6,234 bases of DNA from Candidatus Bipolaricaulota bacterium (lineage in GTDB: Bacteria > Bipolaricaulota > Bipolaricaulia > UBA7950 > UBA9294), in contig JAJOKK010000111.1 in assembly GCA_021129875.1 (NCBI GenBank), positions 1 to 6,234 of the forward strand, in the 5' to 3' direction. The position numbers were made by a program, and so were the translations under genes. Below the pieces are notes generated by a model, which was not told the origin of the DNA, made no database searches, and saw only the letters and a list, made by a program, of their open reading frames with translations. Positions 6,121-6,234 of this stretch are shown here, one piece after another (position 1 is the stretch's first letter; every line of letters starts with the position of its first letter).

Positions 6121-6166
6121 CTGCTTGGTAGACCAGTGATCGGTCTTTCTGCGGTGGATCAAGCAG
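6121..6166. other. Nested stem structure, possible structured RNA or leader element
   Basis: CTGCTTGGT (6121-6129) pairs with ATCAAGCAG (6158-6166) over nine base pairs with one G-T wobble on the + strand. Directly inside it AGACC (6130-6134) pairs with GGTCT (6142-6146) around a 7-base loop, so the two stems could stack, leaving 11 bases unpaired on the 3' side. No known RNA family is recognised, and stems of this size can arise by chance. Confidence 0.25.
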
Positions 6167-6203
6167 CGCATTTCTTTGCTAGTTTATTCTGTGTCTTCTG
6201 CGT

Positions 6204-6226
6204 AAGGGAGAAGCAGAATCCCTTTT
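6204..6226 (+). terminator. Weak intrinsic terminator or attenuator-like hairpin
   Basis: AAGGGA (6204-6209) and TCCCTT (6219-6224) form a perfect 6-base stem with a 9-base loop, followed by only a short T-tract (TTTT, two of which pair). A competing stem TTCTGC (6196-6201)/GCAGAA (6213-6218) cannot coexist with it. It could end transcription from upstream or belong to the leader of a gene beyond the right edge. Confidence 0.25.
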
Positions 6227-6234
6227 CGCGGATC

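Noticed and set aside
6196..6224. H-type pseudoknot formed by the two interlocking stems
   Set aside because: There are no bases between the 3' arms of the two stems to bridge the 6-pair first stem, so both cannot form together; alternative pairing is the better reading.

Overview
The window is a GC-rich bacterial segment with five protein-coding features: a truncated divergent gene at the left edge, a three-gene regulator/exporter operon (about 340-4483), and an isolated exported protein gene (4996-5937). Starts are mixed (TTG, GTG, GTG, ATG, ATG). Shine-Dalgarno sequences are strong except before the GTG at 828. The last gene encodes a signal peptide followed by a strand-rich, barrel-like protein ending in an aromatic-rich strand, which points to a diderm (outer-membrane-bearing) bacterium. 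From memory, the repeated Pro-anchored hairpin style resembles exported proteins of deep-branching diderms such as Bipolaricaulota/Acetothermia, but that assignment is a guess and was not tested.

Left edge (1-339): the first 31 codons of a TldD/PmbA-like peptidase gene point left. A 246-base divergent intergenic region separates it from the operon. Its right end holds a sigma-70-type promoter (TTGAAA / TATATT) whose -10 runs into four alternating TTAGC/GCTAA half-sites, the likely operator of the adjacent MarR-type repressor.

Operon (340-4483): a MarR-family repressor and two half-size ABC exporter subunits are joined by 4-base start/stop overlaps (GTGA and ATGA). Each ABC subunit has a six-helix membrane domain and a C-terminal ATPase domain. 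The first has Asp in place of the catalytic Glu and Gln in place of the switch His. The second keeps both catalytic residues but has LSEGQ instead of LSGGQ. Together these changes give one degenerate and one consensus ATP site, as in heterodimeric exporters such as TM287/288, BmrCD and LmrCD. The logic is a self-regulated efflux operon: ligand releases MarR, and repressor and pump are made together. The substrate cannot be read from the sequence.

Spacer (4484-4995): there is no gene. It carries a degenerate 7-base tandem array that keeps one register for about 84 bases, followed directly by three degenerate 10-base units.

Right part: the 313-residue exported protein has nine Pro-anchored hairpin repeats. 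The final 297 bases have no credible gene, but contain a possible two-part stem structure (6121-6166) and a pair of mutually exclusive hairpins at the very end (6196-6224).
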